DNA from: Magnolia sinica
Taxonomy: Eukaryota > Streptophyta > Magnoliopsida > Magnoliales > Magnoliaceae
DNA: 64,000 bases
Direction of reading: 5' to 3'
NCBI RefSeq assembly: GCF_029962835.1
Contig: NC_080588.1
Location: 29,497,501 to 29,561,500, forward strand
The notes under the pieces were generated by a model. The model had not been told where the DNA came from. It ran no database searches and saw nothing but the letters and a program-made list of their open reading frames with translations. A program made the position numbers and the translations under genes. Below are positions 24,936 through 36,821 of this stretch, piece by piece; the first letter of the stretch is position 1; each line of letters starts with the position of its first letter.

Positions 24936-27116
24936 GGGAAGGTCACAATGTGGACATCTAACCATCATTGACCATCAATGTGGACATTCAACCAACATTG
25001 CTCTAAGGAGTGGTCCACATAGGGCCGAACATACAGTGGGCCCACAGCCTCATACAAGGGTTTGATATACATCACAATGGGCTTTATACAAGGGCTACAT
25101 ACACAATAGGTGGGCCTTACATAAGCAGCAAGTGAGCCTACTCATAACATACCCATCAAGATGGGTCACAAGTATATCAAAGTGGGCCTCATAACATGGG
25201 CCTCATATATGGCCTCAACAACGGGCCACAAATACATCAAGATGGGCCTATTCACATGGGCCTCATATATATCAAAGTGGGCCGAATCAATTATATGGGA
25301 TAAATCAATCAAATGGGTTGATACAAGTGGGCCGATCAAATAGACCGATACAAATGGGCCGAATCAAATGAGCCAAGTCAAATGGGCCCCCAAATACATC
25401 AAATCGGGCTTCATCAAGTGGACCCCAAATACATCAAATCTACCTCATCAAGTGGGCCCCAAATACATCAAATGGGCCATACTAATAGGCTGATTCAAAA
25501 TCATTCATCCATTGTTAGAAATCATTAAAGAACTAAATATGAATCATATCTAAAGGATCAACTGGACCATACCACAAATGGCAGTGGTGACAATGATTCA
25601 CACTGTTAAAATTTAGAGGGCCCACCATAGTGTTTATTTTCCCATCCAGTCTACTCCCAGGGTCACAAAGACCTGGACAGGGGGAACAAACAAATATCAT
25701 ATTAATTCAAAACTTCTGTAATCCAAAATGGGATTTCAATGGTAGACATTCCACTTCACTGCATTCTGTAGTGTGGCCCACATGATATTAGATCTGTTTC
25801 ATTTTTGTCTCAAGCCTTAAGACGGGTTACCAAATGGGTGGACGTTTTAGATATAACACATATCTCAGTGGGGCCCACAGAATTTACTACCATCAATCAA
25901 GTAGCTAGGATGGCTTAGATATAATACGTACATCATGGTGGGACCATGCTGTAACCAGCACGTCACTAAGATGGGCCCCACATCCACACATAGGTGGGCG
26001 GTAGGGATACAACATACTCATCATGGTGGAGTCCAGGAGTGCGTCCAATGGATGGACAGCCTGGATATCATACGTGTGGAAGGAGGGGTCCCACCGTCCT
26101 TAGGTGTGGACGGTGAGGTAAAACACATACATCGTTTGGTGGTTCCCACCAAATGGATGACAGTGGAGGTATACATACATACATTAGTGGGTCCCACATG
26201 GGGCCCACCATAACATTTACCTACCATCCAAACTGTTCATAAGGTCACACAGACCCTAACGGAGAGGAAAAAACAAATTTCAAATTGATCCAAAACTTCT
26301 GGACCCAGAAAGGGGTTTCAATGGCAGACATTTAATCGCACCGTTTCCTGTCATGTGGGCCATGTGAGCTAAGTATATGGCTGATTTTTGGGCATCCCAC
26401 TGCCTAAAGGAGGCCCATCAAATGCACGGTGGTGATGTGGGGTCCACATCAAGGTGGGGCATGCGGCTGGGACCCACGTCCCAGCCCCTTTTCACGTCCA
26501 GCACAGCAGGACGCTGCGCGTCCTCTAGACAGTAGCAGCACCTGCTACATACATTTTTTTTAGAAAAATAGGTTTTTCTAAGGTTTTTCCTGGGTGGGGC
26601 CCGCATCATGGGAATCTGACTCAGCCGTTGGATTCCAGGACTCAAGACAGACCCATCAAGCCCAATATTCGGTATATTTTGGGGTACAGAAACATCAAGG
26701 TAGATTTCAACAGTAGAAAATACTGTTTTCTATACTATGGCATGCCAGAAAACCAGATTGACTTCATTTTTCAGCTCAACGCCTAAAATGATTTGGAGAA
26801 TGGAATTGATGGCTTAGATTAAATACCTACGTCAAGGTGGGGCATATATGAGTGGTCTACCCAAGTTTCTAAAAAGTACCAGTGTATGTAGTACACTACA
26901 CTATTGGTTCACACTTCAAGGCAGCCACGTCCAGCATCCAGGGACACTGGACGATTTAGGTAGCATATTTTGAAGGTGGGCCCCACCACAGATGTGCTAC
27001 CAGGGTGGGCCACTAAATGGTTGAATGGTGTGCATAAGACACTCATCAAGGTGAGGTCCTTTTGATGAACGGTTGGACATCACATAACTCATTGAGTGAG
27101 CCACAAAATAAAGGAA

Positions 27117-27117
27117 G

Positions 27118-27147
<30 letters not shown>
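27117..27147. repeat. (GA)n microsatellite
   Basis: A GA run of about 30 bp near the 3' part of copy C, at the position equivalent to the GA run in copy A. Confidence 0.9.
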
Positions 27148-27149
<2 letters not shown>

Positions 27150-27773
27150 AGCACCCATCGTTAGATCTTCCCTTCTTCTGCCAATGCATGCAAAACCCCA
27201 ATGGACAGACTTCAACGATTGAGATGGATCATGGATGGTGGAGATGAGAGTTAGGAAAGTGGGCCACACTAGCTTCTCCCCTTGGAAGCCATGGACGTGG
27301 GTTGTTTGGAGAGAGATGGAGTTTGAAATATGAGAGAGAGATGAGAGAGAGAGGTGTAAGAGAAGTGATGGGAGAGAGGATGGTGAGGTGATGGGAAAGT
27401 TGACTTTTGAGATTGCTTTTGTACTTAGGAATGGGGAGAGTAATGGGTTGAGTGATGGGTGTACTTTTGACAAGTGAGGTGATTGATGTAATGAATTCTC
27501 TCAGGATTTGCAACGCGTAATGTTTTCCTCGAAACTGAACGCAGGCCCACATCTCCTGGCCAGGGTACCGCATCGGCGTGCAAGACACGGCATCGGAACC
27601 GAGGCGACGGCGCAGTTGCACTGGTACAAGTCTCGGGTCGAACCGACTCAGATATATGGGACACATCTCAAGGTCACGCGCAAACCCTGATAATCGATCA
27701 CGGGTCATCGAAATTCAACCGGGTGGACCACAGAAGCCTATAGAATAGTACGGTCTAGGATACGGGTCTTACA

Positions 27774-28594
27774 TTTTCACAAAGGGAAAAATAAACATCA
27801 TGATGGGATCCATGGAGGATAGCCCCATCATGGGATGATCATAAGAATCATTGTGAGCCATCGGCCACACTTAAGGTCCAAAGCGAGATCCATACCATCA
27901 ATCAGTACGCCCTACTTGGCCCATCATAAAAAACACAATCTAATCTAACAAAACACCCACCGATTGCTAATCTTCCAGGCTCCTTGGAATGTTAAGCTCC
28001 TCGACTTCAATTTTAATGGAGGATGATGAAAATTGAAGGGCTAAGATGAGAGATGAGGGGGTAGGAAGTGGGCCACACTTGGCTCTCCTTGGGAAGCATG
28101 GACGGTCCTCTCTTGGTTGCTTGGAAATGGTGAAGAGAATGAGAGGGAGAGAGGTTGTGATGGGATGAAAGGGATGGGATGAGTAACGAGTGTGAGTGAC
28201 GTGTGTGAGTGACATGATAGTTGACTTTAAGGATGGCTTGTTAAGAGAGGGATGGGTTGTCATAGGATGTGTACTTGACTAGTATTGATTGATTGATGTG
28301 ATGGATTGGGTAAAGATTCTCTCTGGATTCGCAATGCGCGGCATTTTCCTCAAAATAAATGCGGGCCTACAACTCCTGGCATGGGTATGCATCGATGCAC
28401 AAGACGCGGCGTTGGAACCGCGATGACGGTGTGGTCACAATGATACAAAAATCTCAGGTCGAGTTGACTTAGATCTACGGGATGCGACTTAAGGTCATGC
28501 GCAAATGCCGACTACAGGTCGCTGGTTGTTGGAATTCGACGGGGAGGATCACGGGAGTCTAAGGAATGGTACGGACTAGGATACGGGCCTTACA
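27774..28594 (+). mobile_element. Family X copy B, segment 3 (3' end)
   Basis: It begins with the right target duplicate TTTTC of copy C. It continues with the family's terminal 800 bp (CACCCACCGATTGCTAATCT, GGAAGTGGGCCACACTTGGC, GATTGATTGATGTGATGGAT) and ends ATACGGGCCTTACA. With segments 10990-13033 and 22240-22365 it rebuilds a single 5'-truncated copy split by two later insertions. Confidence 0.75.
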
Positions 28595-30929
28595 ATCGAT
28601 CTCATTACCCTATTAAGTTATTATCATCATAGATACTTAAGACATATCCGTGAACATCATACTATGAGATGTGTGATCATTTTGTGTAAGGGGACTAACT
28701 TGCATTAAGAGGAAAGGTCTCTACCATCAGGAGCCCACTTGGTGTTGGTTATACCTTCGTCCTTCCCCTACATGAAAGTGTAAGTGTACCATGGATCTAC
28801 GATTATGTTATTGAACCTTTAGACATTTGTACTAAATGATCGATTTCAAGTCAATAGTCGGGGGACATAAGTATAGGCGATGATGTATGTGAGTAAGACT
28901 TAATATTACATAAAAGATGATCAATCATTAGACCTGAGGATATGTAAGGGTCATGATCTTTATTTGAGTGACTTTGGCTCACTTTATGAGACTTTCTAAA
29001 GGTCACTGAAAGTGGTTGATATTGGATATGTATATAAAGATTCATTGATTCTTGCTTGGGCCAACATAGAATCCACTAGGATTATCTAGGGGCTTATTTA
29101 TAGCTAGATATGATTATATTAAGAGCTTATCAAGTAGTTTTACTAATGGGTTCAACAATTAAAAAGTTTTAATCAGATTTATAAAGGTTTTCAATTGTTG
29201 AAGTTTTGTTAACTATTAAAACTATATTGGTTGTACTTTATTATGATCTGGTGGTCTAAATCTAATTATCCACTAACTTGATTAGCATGAGATCTAGAGC
29301 TTTGGTAGATAGCCTAGACAGTAGAGGGATTACATTATAAGTGTATGCATGTATATGGGAGATTAATAGGGTTCCCTCATTGTAAAGTATAAAAGAAGCT
29401 CACCGGGTGGTAAACGACTGTACAAGTGCGCACGCTTACAATCCTAACTCCTTATGTAAATTGCAACATATAAAAGGAGAGCACTACATAAAGATAGCCT
29501 TGGACATTGCCTCCTTTGGGTGTCACTAAGGGGAGGGAGGGAGGAGAGCATTACATAAAGATAGCCATGACCGTTGTTCCTTTTGGGTCTTCCATCCGTT
29601 TCTTTTCACTTGTATAAGTGTGATCGTGTGGGTTCCACTTTGAGGACTATGTGCATCTTCCTTTGCCCCTACCAAAAGGCGTAGATAATGACTCTCTCAC
29701 CTCCACTTTTGATTCATAAGGGGAGACCTCTTAACGTAAAAAACCCACATCAACAAAATTAACGTTGGAAAAAAGTTTCATGTTAGGATCGCACCATGTA
29801 AGATCTCAACTCTTTATTAATGGTTTTTTATCATAGAAATCTAAGATTATCACAATGAGTTCTTGAGATTAATATATAAGAATTGGATTTTCAAAATATA
29901 CCAAGTTCCACTATATTTGGACCTAAAATTCCAACATCCACCTTCATGGAGATGCTAGCAATGCCCCGGACCTTTTAAATGCCACACAGATGTGACCAAT
30001 TGTCGATCCAAATATTTCATCCATTAGTACAACTAGGAATAAGCTATGATGCAAAAAAATCATACTAATCAGGTGATCCTAAGCTTTTGATCGATAGCAT
30101 GAAAATAGACACTCAAGATTGATTCAGAAACAAAACAGGTATAACCATGAACTTGAAACATCTAGATCTCACTTTGTATTTCTTATGATTCTAAAGTATC
30201 AGTTTGATTTGATTATGCTAACCATGTCATTTATGGCTCATAGACAATGGACGGTTGTAACAAATTGGCCCCGTCACTCGAAGGGTTAGGATTATCCTAT
30301 CAGTGTGATTCTTGCACCATATCTTGCTAATTATCAGAAGATGAAGATGATTAGAACTCTTTATGTGGGTATCCTAACGTGTGATTTAACTATGTGCAGT
30401 CCACATCATTGAGCACCAGATGAATGGTCCCGATCTACCTTCCCACATGTGTTGTTTCCCTTTGGAAGATCCAGTATACAAGGGCGGAAAAAAGAAAATC
30501 TGATTCCTTGTAATTGTATTATTCAATTGAAAATTGAGGAAATTGGAAAGGCCCAAAATCAAATCTGGATGCGTCAAAAAATTTAGATGAAAGTGCATCT
30601 CCATGGAAATATTTTATGTTGCCTTTGGAAATGTCCCGCTCCTACATGGGATTGCGATGAATTTCCATAACATTTTCATTTTCTTTGAATGAGACCGTTT
30701 CTTCACAACGTTTATAGAATAAGCCTAATCTAGAACACGTTGTGTGGGGCCACGCCGTCGTGTAGGACCCACATACAGGTACACGTACGGACTTCAAACT
30801 CATCACATATTCCAAAAATCAGCTCAATCCAAAACAAAGGTGGGTCACACCACAGGAACAATTGTAACATACGGACACTCACCATTAAAACCTTCCATAT
30901 TGTGTACCGTGATCACCAAATAAGAATTA
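28595..30929. other. Gene-free region, possible LTR-like promoter remnant
   Basis: No protein match is visible in any frame. A TATA-like AAAGTATAAAAGAAGC lies near 29386, followed by a direct duplication at 29476-29600. This looks like the U3/R part of an old LTR, but neither ends nor a primer site could be found. The part from 29940 to 30929 holds nothing I recognise except GGGCCCAC-type words. Confidence 0.4.
29476..29600. repeat. Direct duplication of about 55 bp
   Basis: GGAGAGCACTACATAAAGAT plus AGCC at about 29478 recurs as GGAGAGCATTACATAAAGAT plus AGCC at about 29544, followed in both by a CCTTTTGGG/CCTTTGGG word. Confidence 0.7.
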
Positions 30930-30934
30930 GTAGA

Positions 30935-31318
30935 TGTTGGGTTTTAAAAAACCACTCTTCTAACGTGTGGCTGCAGCCACCATGAAACAGGAAAATAAAA
31001 ACTGAAAGAGAAAGATAATTGAACTGCTGAATTTTGAATGCTATGGAAACGATAACACCGGTACCATTTATGGGCTTTTCTCCTTATGTGAAAAGACAAA
31101 AAAAAAAAAAAAAAAAAAATCCCTATCTAGATGCTTCCTAAGGGCATCTAAAGAAAGAAAAAATCTAGAAAGAAATCTACTATTTATCTTAACACAACTA
31201 GCAATCTAAACTTAGGGAAAAAAATCTAATCTGACAGCTAGCTCACACGGTATGCACAACTAGCTCAAAGATTCTTACACGGTTTTGGATTTGCAGAAAT
31301 CCACCACCGTGTCCAACA
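30935..31318 (-). repeat. Copia 3' LTR
   Basis: Runs from TGTTGGG to GTCCAACA on the plus strand. On the minus strand it is preceded by the purine tract at 31319-31336. A poly-A run (31098-31119) has expanded compared with the other LTR, and the TATA-box region reads CCATAAATG instead of CTATAAATG. Confidence 0.92.
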
Positions 31319-31336
31319 CTCCCCTTCAAACCAAAA
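31319..31336 (-). other. Copia polypurine tract
   Basis: On the minus strand GTTTGAAGGGGAG lies directly before the TGTTGG start of the 3' LTR, as expected for the plus-strand primer. Confidence 0.7.
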
Positions 31337-31339
31337 CTG

Positions 31340-33990
31340 GCTTCATTCCAAGCATTCATCTAAGTCTCCTGAATGTGTCAGTTGGCAATGCTTTAGTGAA
31401 GATATCTGCCACTTGTTCAATGGTTTGACAGTATTTCAGCTTAACAAATTTCTGCTTTACTTCATCTCTAAGAAAATGATATCTTGTGTCGATGTGCTTG
31501 CTCCTTCCATGTTGAACTGGATGTTTGGCAAGTTCGATTGCTTACTTGTTTTCCACGTATATAATAGTAGATTCTTCCTGTGGATGCTTCAGCTCCTTTA
31601 GCAGATTCCTTAGCCAGATCGCCTCACATATAGTGGATGAAGCTGCTACGTACTCAGCTTCACATGTTGACAGGGCAACAGGGCAATCACACTTTGCTTC
31701 TTTGAATTCCATGTGAATGTTGTCGACCCAGGATAGAAAGCATAGCCTGTAGTGCTTTTTCTTTCATCTTGGTCACCACCCCAATCACTATCAAAGTATC
31801 CATACAGCATCGCCCCATCATTATATGGATAAAAGAGACTAAACTCAATAGTCTCTTTAATATACCTCAGTACTCGTTTTGCAGCTAGCCAATGTGACTC
31901 TTTTGGCGTTCTATATATCGACTTAGAAGCCCAACACCGTAAAATATATCTGGCCTAGTGATTGTGAGATACCTTAAGCTTCTGATTAGGCTCTTGAATA
32001 GGATTGAGTCGACGTTTCTTCCTTCTCCATCTTTTGTGAGCTTAAGACCTATTGTAATAGGTGTATTTACAGCTTTACAGTCGACCATTTGAAACTTCTC
32101 AAGAAGTTCCTTTGTATACTTCTTCTGGGATATGTAAATGCCATCGACTTATTGCTTCACTTCAATGTCTAAGAAGAAGGACATTAATCCACCATCAGTC
32201 ATCTCGAATTCTTTGAACATATATAATCTGCTTGAATTCTTCAAACATTGCCTGGCTGTTCTCAGTGAACAGCAGATCATCAACAAATAAACAAAATATA
32301 AGCATATCACCATGGGCATTCTTCTTTGTGTAGACGGCATGCTCATACAGACATTTGACTCTTAAAGATAACCGTCGTTCCGTGCATTCCAAGCACGGAG
32401 AGCTTGCTTCAACCTATATAGAGATTTCTTCAGCCGATACACCTTATGTTCCTTCCCTTGCATGACAAAGCCTTCAAGCTAGTCAACGTAGACTTCTTCT
32501 TCGAGTACTCTATTTAGGAATGCAGATTTCACATCCAGTTGGTAAATCATCTAACTGTGATGAGCTGCAAGGGAGATTATCATTCTAACAGTGTCAAGGC
32601 GAGCAACTGGGGCAAAAACTTCTTCATAGTTTACCCCATATTTCTGTTTGTAACCTTTTGCTACGAGTCTTGCTTTATATCATTCGATCTTACCATCGGC
32701 ATTCCGCTTGATTTTGTACACCCATTTGAGACCAATGGTCTTCTGGCTTTTGGGGAGTGAGGTCAATTCCCATGTTCAATTCTTCTCGATGGCATGAATC
32801 TCTTCTTCTATAGCCTTTCTTCAACATTCTTCATTCACAGCCTCCTCGAATGTGAGAGGCTCGTGGTTCGCATACAGGCTGAGTAAATTCACTTCCTCAG
32901 TTTCTGTGTAGATGTCGTTGAGGCTTCTCATTTTTATAGGTGTCAAGGGTGAAGGAGAATTGGATGAAACTGTGCTACCTAAATTCTGATTTGATGAAGT
33001 GCATCCAGGGGAGATGGAACGTACTCTTGGACTTCTGCGATCCGAAGGGGGTGATGTGGGTGTCTGCTCCTGATTCACATGCCTCTCTTCTTCATATTCT
33101 TCGGCCTCAAGCTGACTTTCTTTGGCCGAATCTTCTTGGTTCCACTTCCAGGAATCTTCCTCGCCAAACACTACTTCTCTACTTACTACCACCTTATTAG
33201 TTAGTGGGTTATAAAGCTTGTACGCTTTTGATTCTTTACTGTAGCCGAGGAAAATGCACTTCTCGCCACGATCATCAAGCTTTTTTCTTCTCGCTTCTGG
33301 AACTTGAGCGTAGGCGACACACCCACAGATCTTAAGGTACACCACGCTCGGCTTGTATCCACTCCATGCTTTCTGCGGTGTCTTGAATCTGACACTCTTG
33401 GTCGGACACCTATTGAGCAGATAGGCAGTACATGCAACTGCCCTTGCCCAAAAATTCTTTGTCAAACTTTTCTCCTTCAGCATGGTCCTCGTCATGTCGA
33501 GGATGGTGCGGTTCTTCCGTTCTGCAATTCCATTTTGTTGTGTCATGTACGCTGCAATGTGTTATTGCTTAATGCCATGTTCCTTTCAATATTCTCGAAA
33601 AACATTTGAGGTGTACTCCCCACCTCTGTCAGATCGGAGGGTTTTGATTTTAAGACCACTTTCTTTTTCAACAAGGGCCTTAAAATTTTTAAAAATAATA
33701 AAAGCAGCAGACTTCTCTTTGATTACATACACCCACAATTTTCTACCGAAATCGTCAATGAAGGTAATAAAGTATTTATTACCTCCAAAAGAGATTGGCT
33801 CTAATGGTCCACAGATGTCAATGTGAACCAACTGCAACGGTTCTCTTGCTCTTCGAGATACTCCACTCGAAAAGGAGTTCCTTTTTTGTTTCCCAAGTGT
33901 GCACGCCTCACACACTTGTTCTGGAGCATCAATGGCAGGCAACTCATGCACCATGCTTGATGAGGACAGAAGTTTCCAGCTACTGAAATT
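31340..33990 (-). pseudogene. Copia pol: integrase, RT and RNase H, interrupted by stops
   Basis: Minus strand. The pre-integrase zinc region has CEACTLGKQKRNSF. The integrase DDE core is VHIDICGPL, SDRGGEYTS and QQNGIAERKNRTI, so the catalytic residues are present; then come KSVRFKTPQKAW and CIFLGYSKESKAYKLYNP. RT follows from about 32820: [34 protein letters not shown], the catalytic FVDDLLF near 32280, and RSLRYLTITRPDI near 31960. RNase H ends with the Copia-type SSTICEAIWLRNLLKEL and KHIDTRYHFLRDEV. Stops occur at about 33582 and 33549 (in EYXKEHGIKXXHIAAY), after NEEC at about 32821, and several times in RT/RNase H, with a frameshift near 32350-32390. It encoded DNA-integration and reverse-transcription enzymes. 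Confidence 0.9.
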
Positions 33991-33999
33991 TAGATGGCC

Positions 34000-35425
34000 A
34001 AAGCGAAGATGCTACATCCAAGAATCATTCTTTGCTTTTCCATAAAAACACTTCTCAAGCATTGTGTTTATATGGAGAGGAAACATACGATTCTTTGCCA
34101 TCTGGACTTTCACAATCAAACGTCCATATATATCTCTTATGGAAAGAGAAGAGTTCTCCATGTGTATGACATACCCTTTTTCGAGGAGTTGTCCGAGACT
34201 CAGTATATTACTTTTCATGTTGGGCACGTAGTACACATTGGAGATATAGTTTGGAACACAATTCTTCTGAAAGATTTTAATTTTGCATTTACCTTTCACC
34301 GGCATTTTTGATGAGTCTCCAAACATTACATCGCCATGAACTCCTTCTGTGAATTCCATAAAGAGTTTCTTGTCGCCACACATGTGATTGCTTGCACCCT
34401 TGTCGAAATACCATACATCCTGTTGATCACTGCCTTTCTCTTGTGCAAGGAGAAGTGTGAGGCTTTCTTGTTCATGTCCTGATGCTTCAACATAGTTGAA
34501 TCGCTCATCTTGATTCACCGGCTTACTCCAATAATCAGATGCATAGTAGCTAAGCTTGTTACAATTATAGCACTGGATGTGCTTTGTACTTCCTCGTCCA
34601 CGCATCGATCTGCCTCTACCATTTCTTCTTCCACGAAAATTGGTATTTTTCTGCTAGTTTTGGTCATGGCTTTGTTAGTATCCGTGCCCTCTGCCTCTTA
34701 TGCGATTGTTAGCAAAACGTCTACCACGTTGTGAACTTCCACGTCCACCATTGTTATCATCCAGAGTCAATCTTGACTCCAAAGCTTGTTCCATTGGCAT
34801 GGAACTAGCATTCTTCTACATTCGTTGCTCATGAACTTGCAACGATCCCATCAACTTCTCAATGGAGAGTTTCTTAATATCTTTTGATTCTTCGATCGCT
34901 ACAACCACATGCTCAAACTTGGTTGTGAGAGATGGAAGTATTTTTTTAATAACTCGGACATCTTCAATCTTCTCACCATTCCTTTTTAGATTATTGGCAG
35001 TAACAAGCAATCGTGAAAAATAATCAGCAATATTCTCACTTTCCTTCATGTGAGTCGCTTCGAACTCTTCTCTAAGGGTTTAAAGTCAAACCTTTTTGAC
35101 ACGATCAACACCCTTAAAGATGGTGCTAAGAGTCTCTCATGCTTGCTTACATGATGTTGCTTCAGTGATCCATTCAAAGGTGGAATCATTCAACCCTTAA
35201 TAGATGAGGAAAAGAGCTTTCTTATCTTTCTTTCTTTGATCCTTGATATTTGCCTTTTGTTCGGCAGTGTAGGCAGCTTCTTACTCCATTGTGGGCTCTT
35301 CGTACTCGTCAGTGATGATCTCCCAAAGATCTTTAAATCCAAACAAGGCTTTCATTTGTATGCACCAGTTTTCATATTTGTCCTTAGACAACTTGGGTAT
35401 TTGAGGTTGTAATGTACTTGCCATT
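34000..35425 (-). pseudogene. Copia gag and protease, broken
   Basis: Minus strand from the ATG near 35422 (MASTLQPQIPKLSKDKYENW). The gag domain includes [39 protein letters not shown] and [20 protein letters not shown]. The zinc knuckle reads CYNCNKLSYYASDYW: the usual GH is SY and the last Cys is Tyr, so it is dead. Protease has WYFDKGASNHMCG, with DKG in place of the catalytic DTG. A stop at about 35280, another near 35193, and others in the Arg/Gly-rich linker break the frame. Neighbouring pol follows directly, as in one-ORF Copia elements. Confidence 0.88.
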
Positions 35426-35859
35426 AAAATATTTCAATATATATGTAGCTAAAGTTCAAAGACTGTCCACTACTTTAGAAAAAAAAAACTGACAGATTTT
35501 ACAAATCAAACAATCTGGATAGTTTGATGATGGTGATGGACAATATATATGCTATTAGAACTTGCAATAGTTTATAGACCATCCACTACTTGAGATGCTG
35601 AAAAAGAAGAAGAAAACTAATAGATGTTTCAAGCAAAATCTGGACAGCAAGCTTGACAGATTTTACAAGCAAAAATCTGGACAGAAAAAAAAATGATGAA
35701 GAAGAAACATCTTCGTTGGGTATTTCAGACCCAAAACAGTTCAACAGGAGTGCAGTTCAGTCTCCTTCTCACGGCTGATTTTTTTTTGTTGTTGTTGGGT
35801 ATTTTAGACCCAAAACAAGTAGTGCAGGACCTGCTTCTTGCTGATGAGGCCCAAGGATC

Positions 35860-35878
35860 AGCAGCTCTACTACCACTT
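35860..35878 (-). other. Copia primer binding site, degenerate
   Basis: Just inside the 5' LTR on the minus strand is GTGGTAGTAGAGCTGC. It resembles the initiator-Met motif TGGTATCAGAGC with changes in the middle. Confidence 0.5.
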
Positions 35879-36259
35879 TGTTGGGTTTTAAAAAACCACT
35901 CTTCTAACGTGTGGCTATAGCCACCATGAAACAGGAAAATAAAAACTGAAAGAGAGAGAATTGAACTGCTGAATTTTGAATGCTATGGAAACAATTACAC
36001 TGGTGCCATTTATAGGCTTTTCTCCTTATGTGAAAAGACAAAAAAATCCCTATCTAGATGCTTCCTAAGGGCAGCTAAAGAAAGAAAAAATCTAGAAAGA
36101 AATCTACTATTTATCTTAACACAATTAGCAATCTAAACTTAGAAGAAAAAAAAAATCTAATCTCACAGCTAGCTCACACTAGATCACACGGTATGCACAG
36201 CTAGCTCAAAGATCCTTACACGGTTTTGGATTTGCACAAATCCACCACTGTGTCCAACG
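35879..36259 (-). repeat. Copia 5' LTR
   Basis: Runs TGTTGGGTTTT to TGTCCAACG on the plus strand; the last base is G where the other LTR has A. It contains a 10-bp insertion (TAGATCACAC) relative to the 3' LTR. Confidence 0.92.
36008..36014 (-). promoter_or_regulatory. Copia 5' LTR TATA box
   Basis: The minus strand reads GCCTATAAATGGC about 130 bp before the internal end of the LTR. The same place in the 3' LTR has a point change. Confidence 0.5.
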
Positions 36260-36264
36260 GTAGA

Positions 36265-36771
36265 CACCCCAAACAAAACTCCCAGTTGGATCAGGCCATG
36301 TGATTTTATAGGTTTTGGGTGTGGTGGGTCCCATCTGAGTATTTTATTGGAAGGATTGGATGTGATTTGAATTTGGAGTGTTTCCATTGCAAAAGTAAGA
36401 CCTAATAACCCTCCCAGTTAAAAGTGAAGAGAGAAAATAATGGACATGTCATTTTCTATGAAACCATCAGCAATTAAAATTGATGAATTACAGTGATATT
36501 CGTATACCATACCAAAGTTTTAAAAAAATAAAAATAATAAATCATGTAATAATAAATGAAAGTGGAAACAAGAAGAGAAAAGCAAGAAAAGGAAGGCACT
36601 AAGCAGGGCAAGAATCTTCATTGACGGTCATAAATACAGCAAAAACAACACATGAATACATTGATAGTAGATTGACATGGCACCTGCAAATATTACCATA
36701 TCGCTCCCACCCAGAAGAAAGCTGTCACATTGACTACCCAACAGCTTCCATTCAATGAACTCATGGGTTTC

Positions 36772-36776
<5 letters not shown>
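36265..36776. other. No gene seen between the Copia element and the MITE-like element
   Basis: Non-coding, AT-rich after 36420. No protein similarity was recognised. The first bases continue the sequence left of the Copia element once the GTAGA duplicate is removed. Confidence 0.5.

Positions 36777-36815
<39 letters not shown>
36777..36815. repeat. (GA)n microsatellite
   Basis: A GA run of about 40 bp ending a few bases before the MITE-like element. Confidence 0.95.
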
Positions 36816-36819
<4 letters not shown>

Positions 36820-36821
36820 GG

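Larger units (their letters stand above)
22366..27773 (+). mobile_element. Family X copy C, complete, 5408 bp, TSD TTTTC
   Basis: It starts TGTCACGCTCCAAAC and ends ATACGGGTCTTACA, and is flanked by the perfect 5-bp repeat TTTTC at 22361-22365 and 27774-27778. TG/CA ends plus a 5-bp duplication are hallmarks of LTR-retrotransposon integration. I find no gag, pol, primer site or terminal duplication inside, so the best reading is a solo LTR, or less likely a non-autonomous element with its own termini. Internal landmarks match copies A, B and D in the same order. Open frames, including 159 codons on the minus strand at 27229-27708, are not conserved and not considered genes. Confidence 0.8.
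30935..36259 (-). mobile_element. Nearly complete Ty1/Copia element, 5325 bp, TSD GTAGA
   Basis: Two LTRs of 384 and 381 bp flank one gag-pol on the minus strand. The host repeats GTAGA at 30930-30934 and 36260-36264. Aligning the LTRs by eye I count about 18 substitutions plus a few indels, including a 10-bp insertion in the right LTR and a longer poly-A run in the left. That is roughly 5 percent divergence, so this is one of the younger insertions here. The coding part is broken by stops, so it is not autonomous now. Confidence 0.93.

Noticed and set aside
26997-27473. 158-codon minus-strand open frame in copy C
   Set aside because: Its length comes from a CT run read as Leu-Ser repeats; there is no similarity to known proteins and it overlaps the frame above.
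27229-27708. 159-codon minus-strand open frame at the end of copy C
   Set aside because: It covers the conserved non-coding 3' end of family X and a GA-rich leader. In copies A, B and D the frame is broken, and no domain is seen.
29781-29936. Mini-LTR or TRIM with TGTTAGG...TTCCAACA ends
   Set aside because: The ends look right but the flanks (TTTCA and TCCAC) do not match, no second copy is in the window, and no primer site follows.
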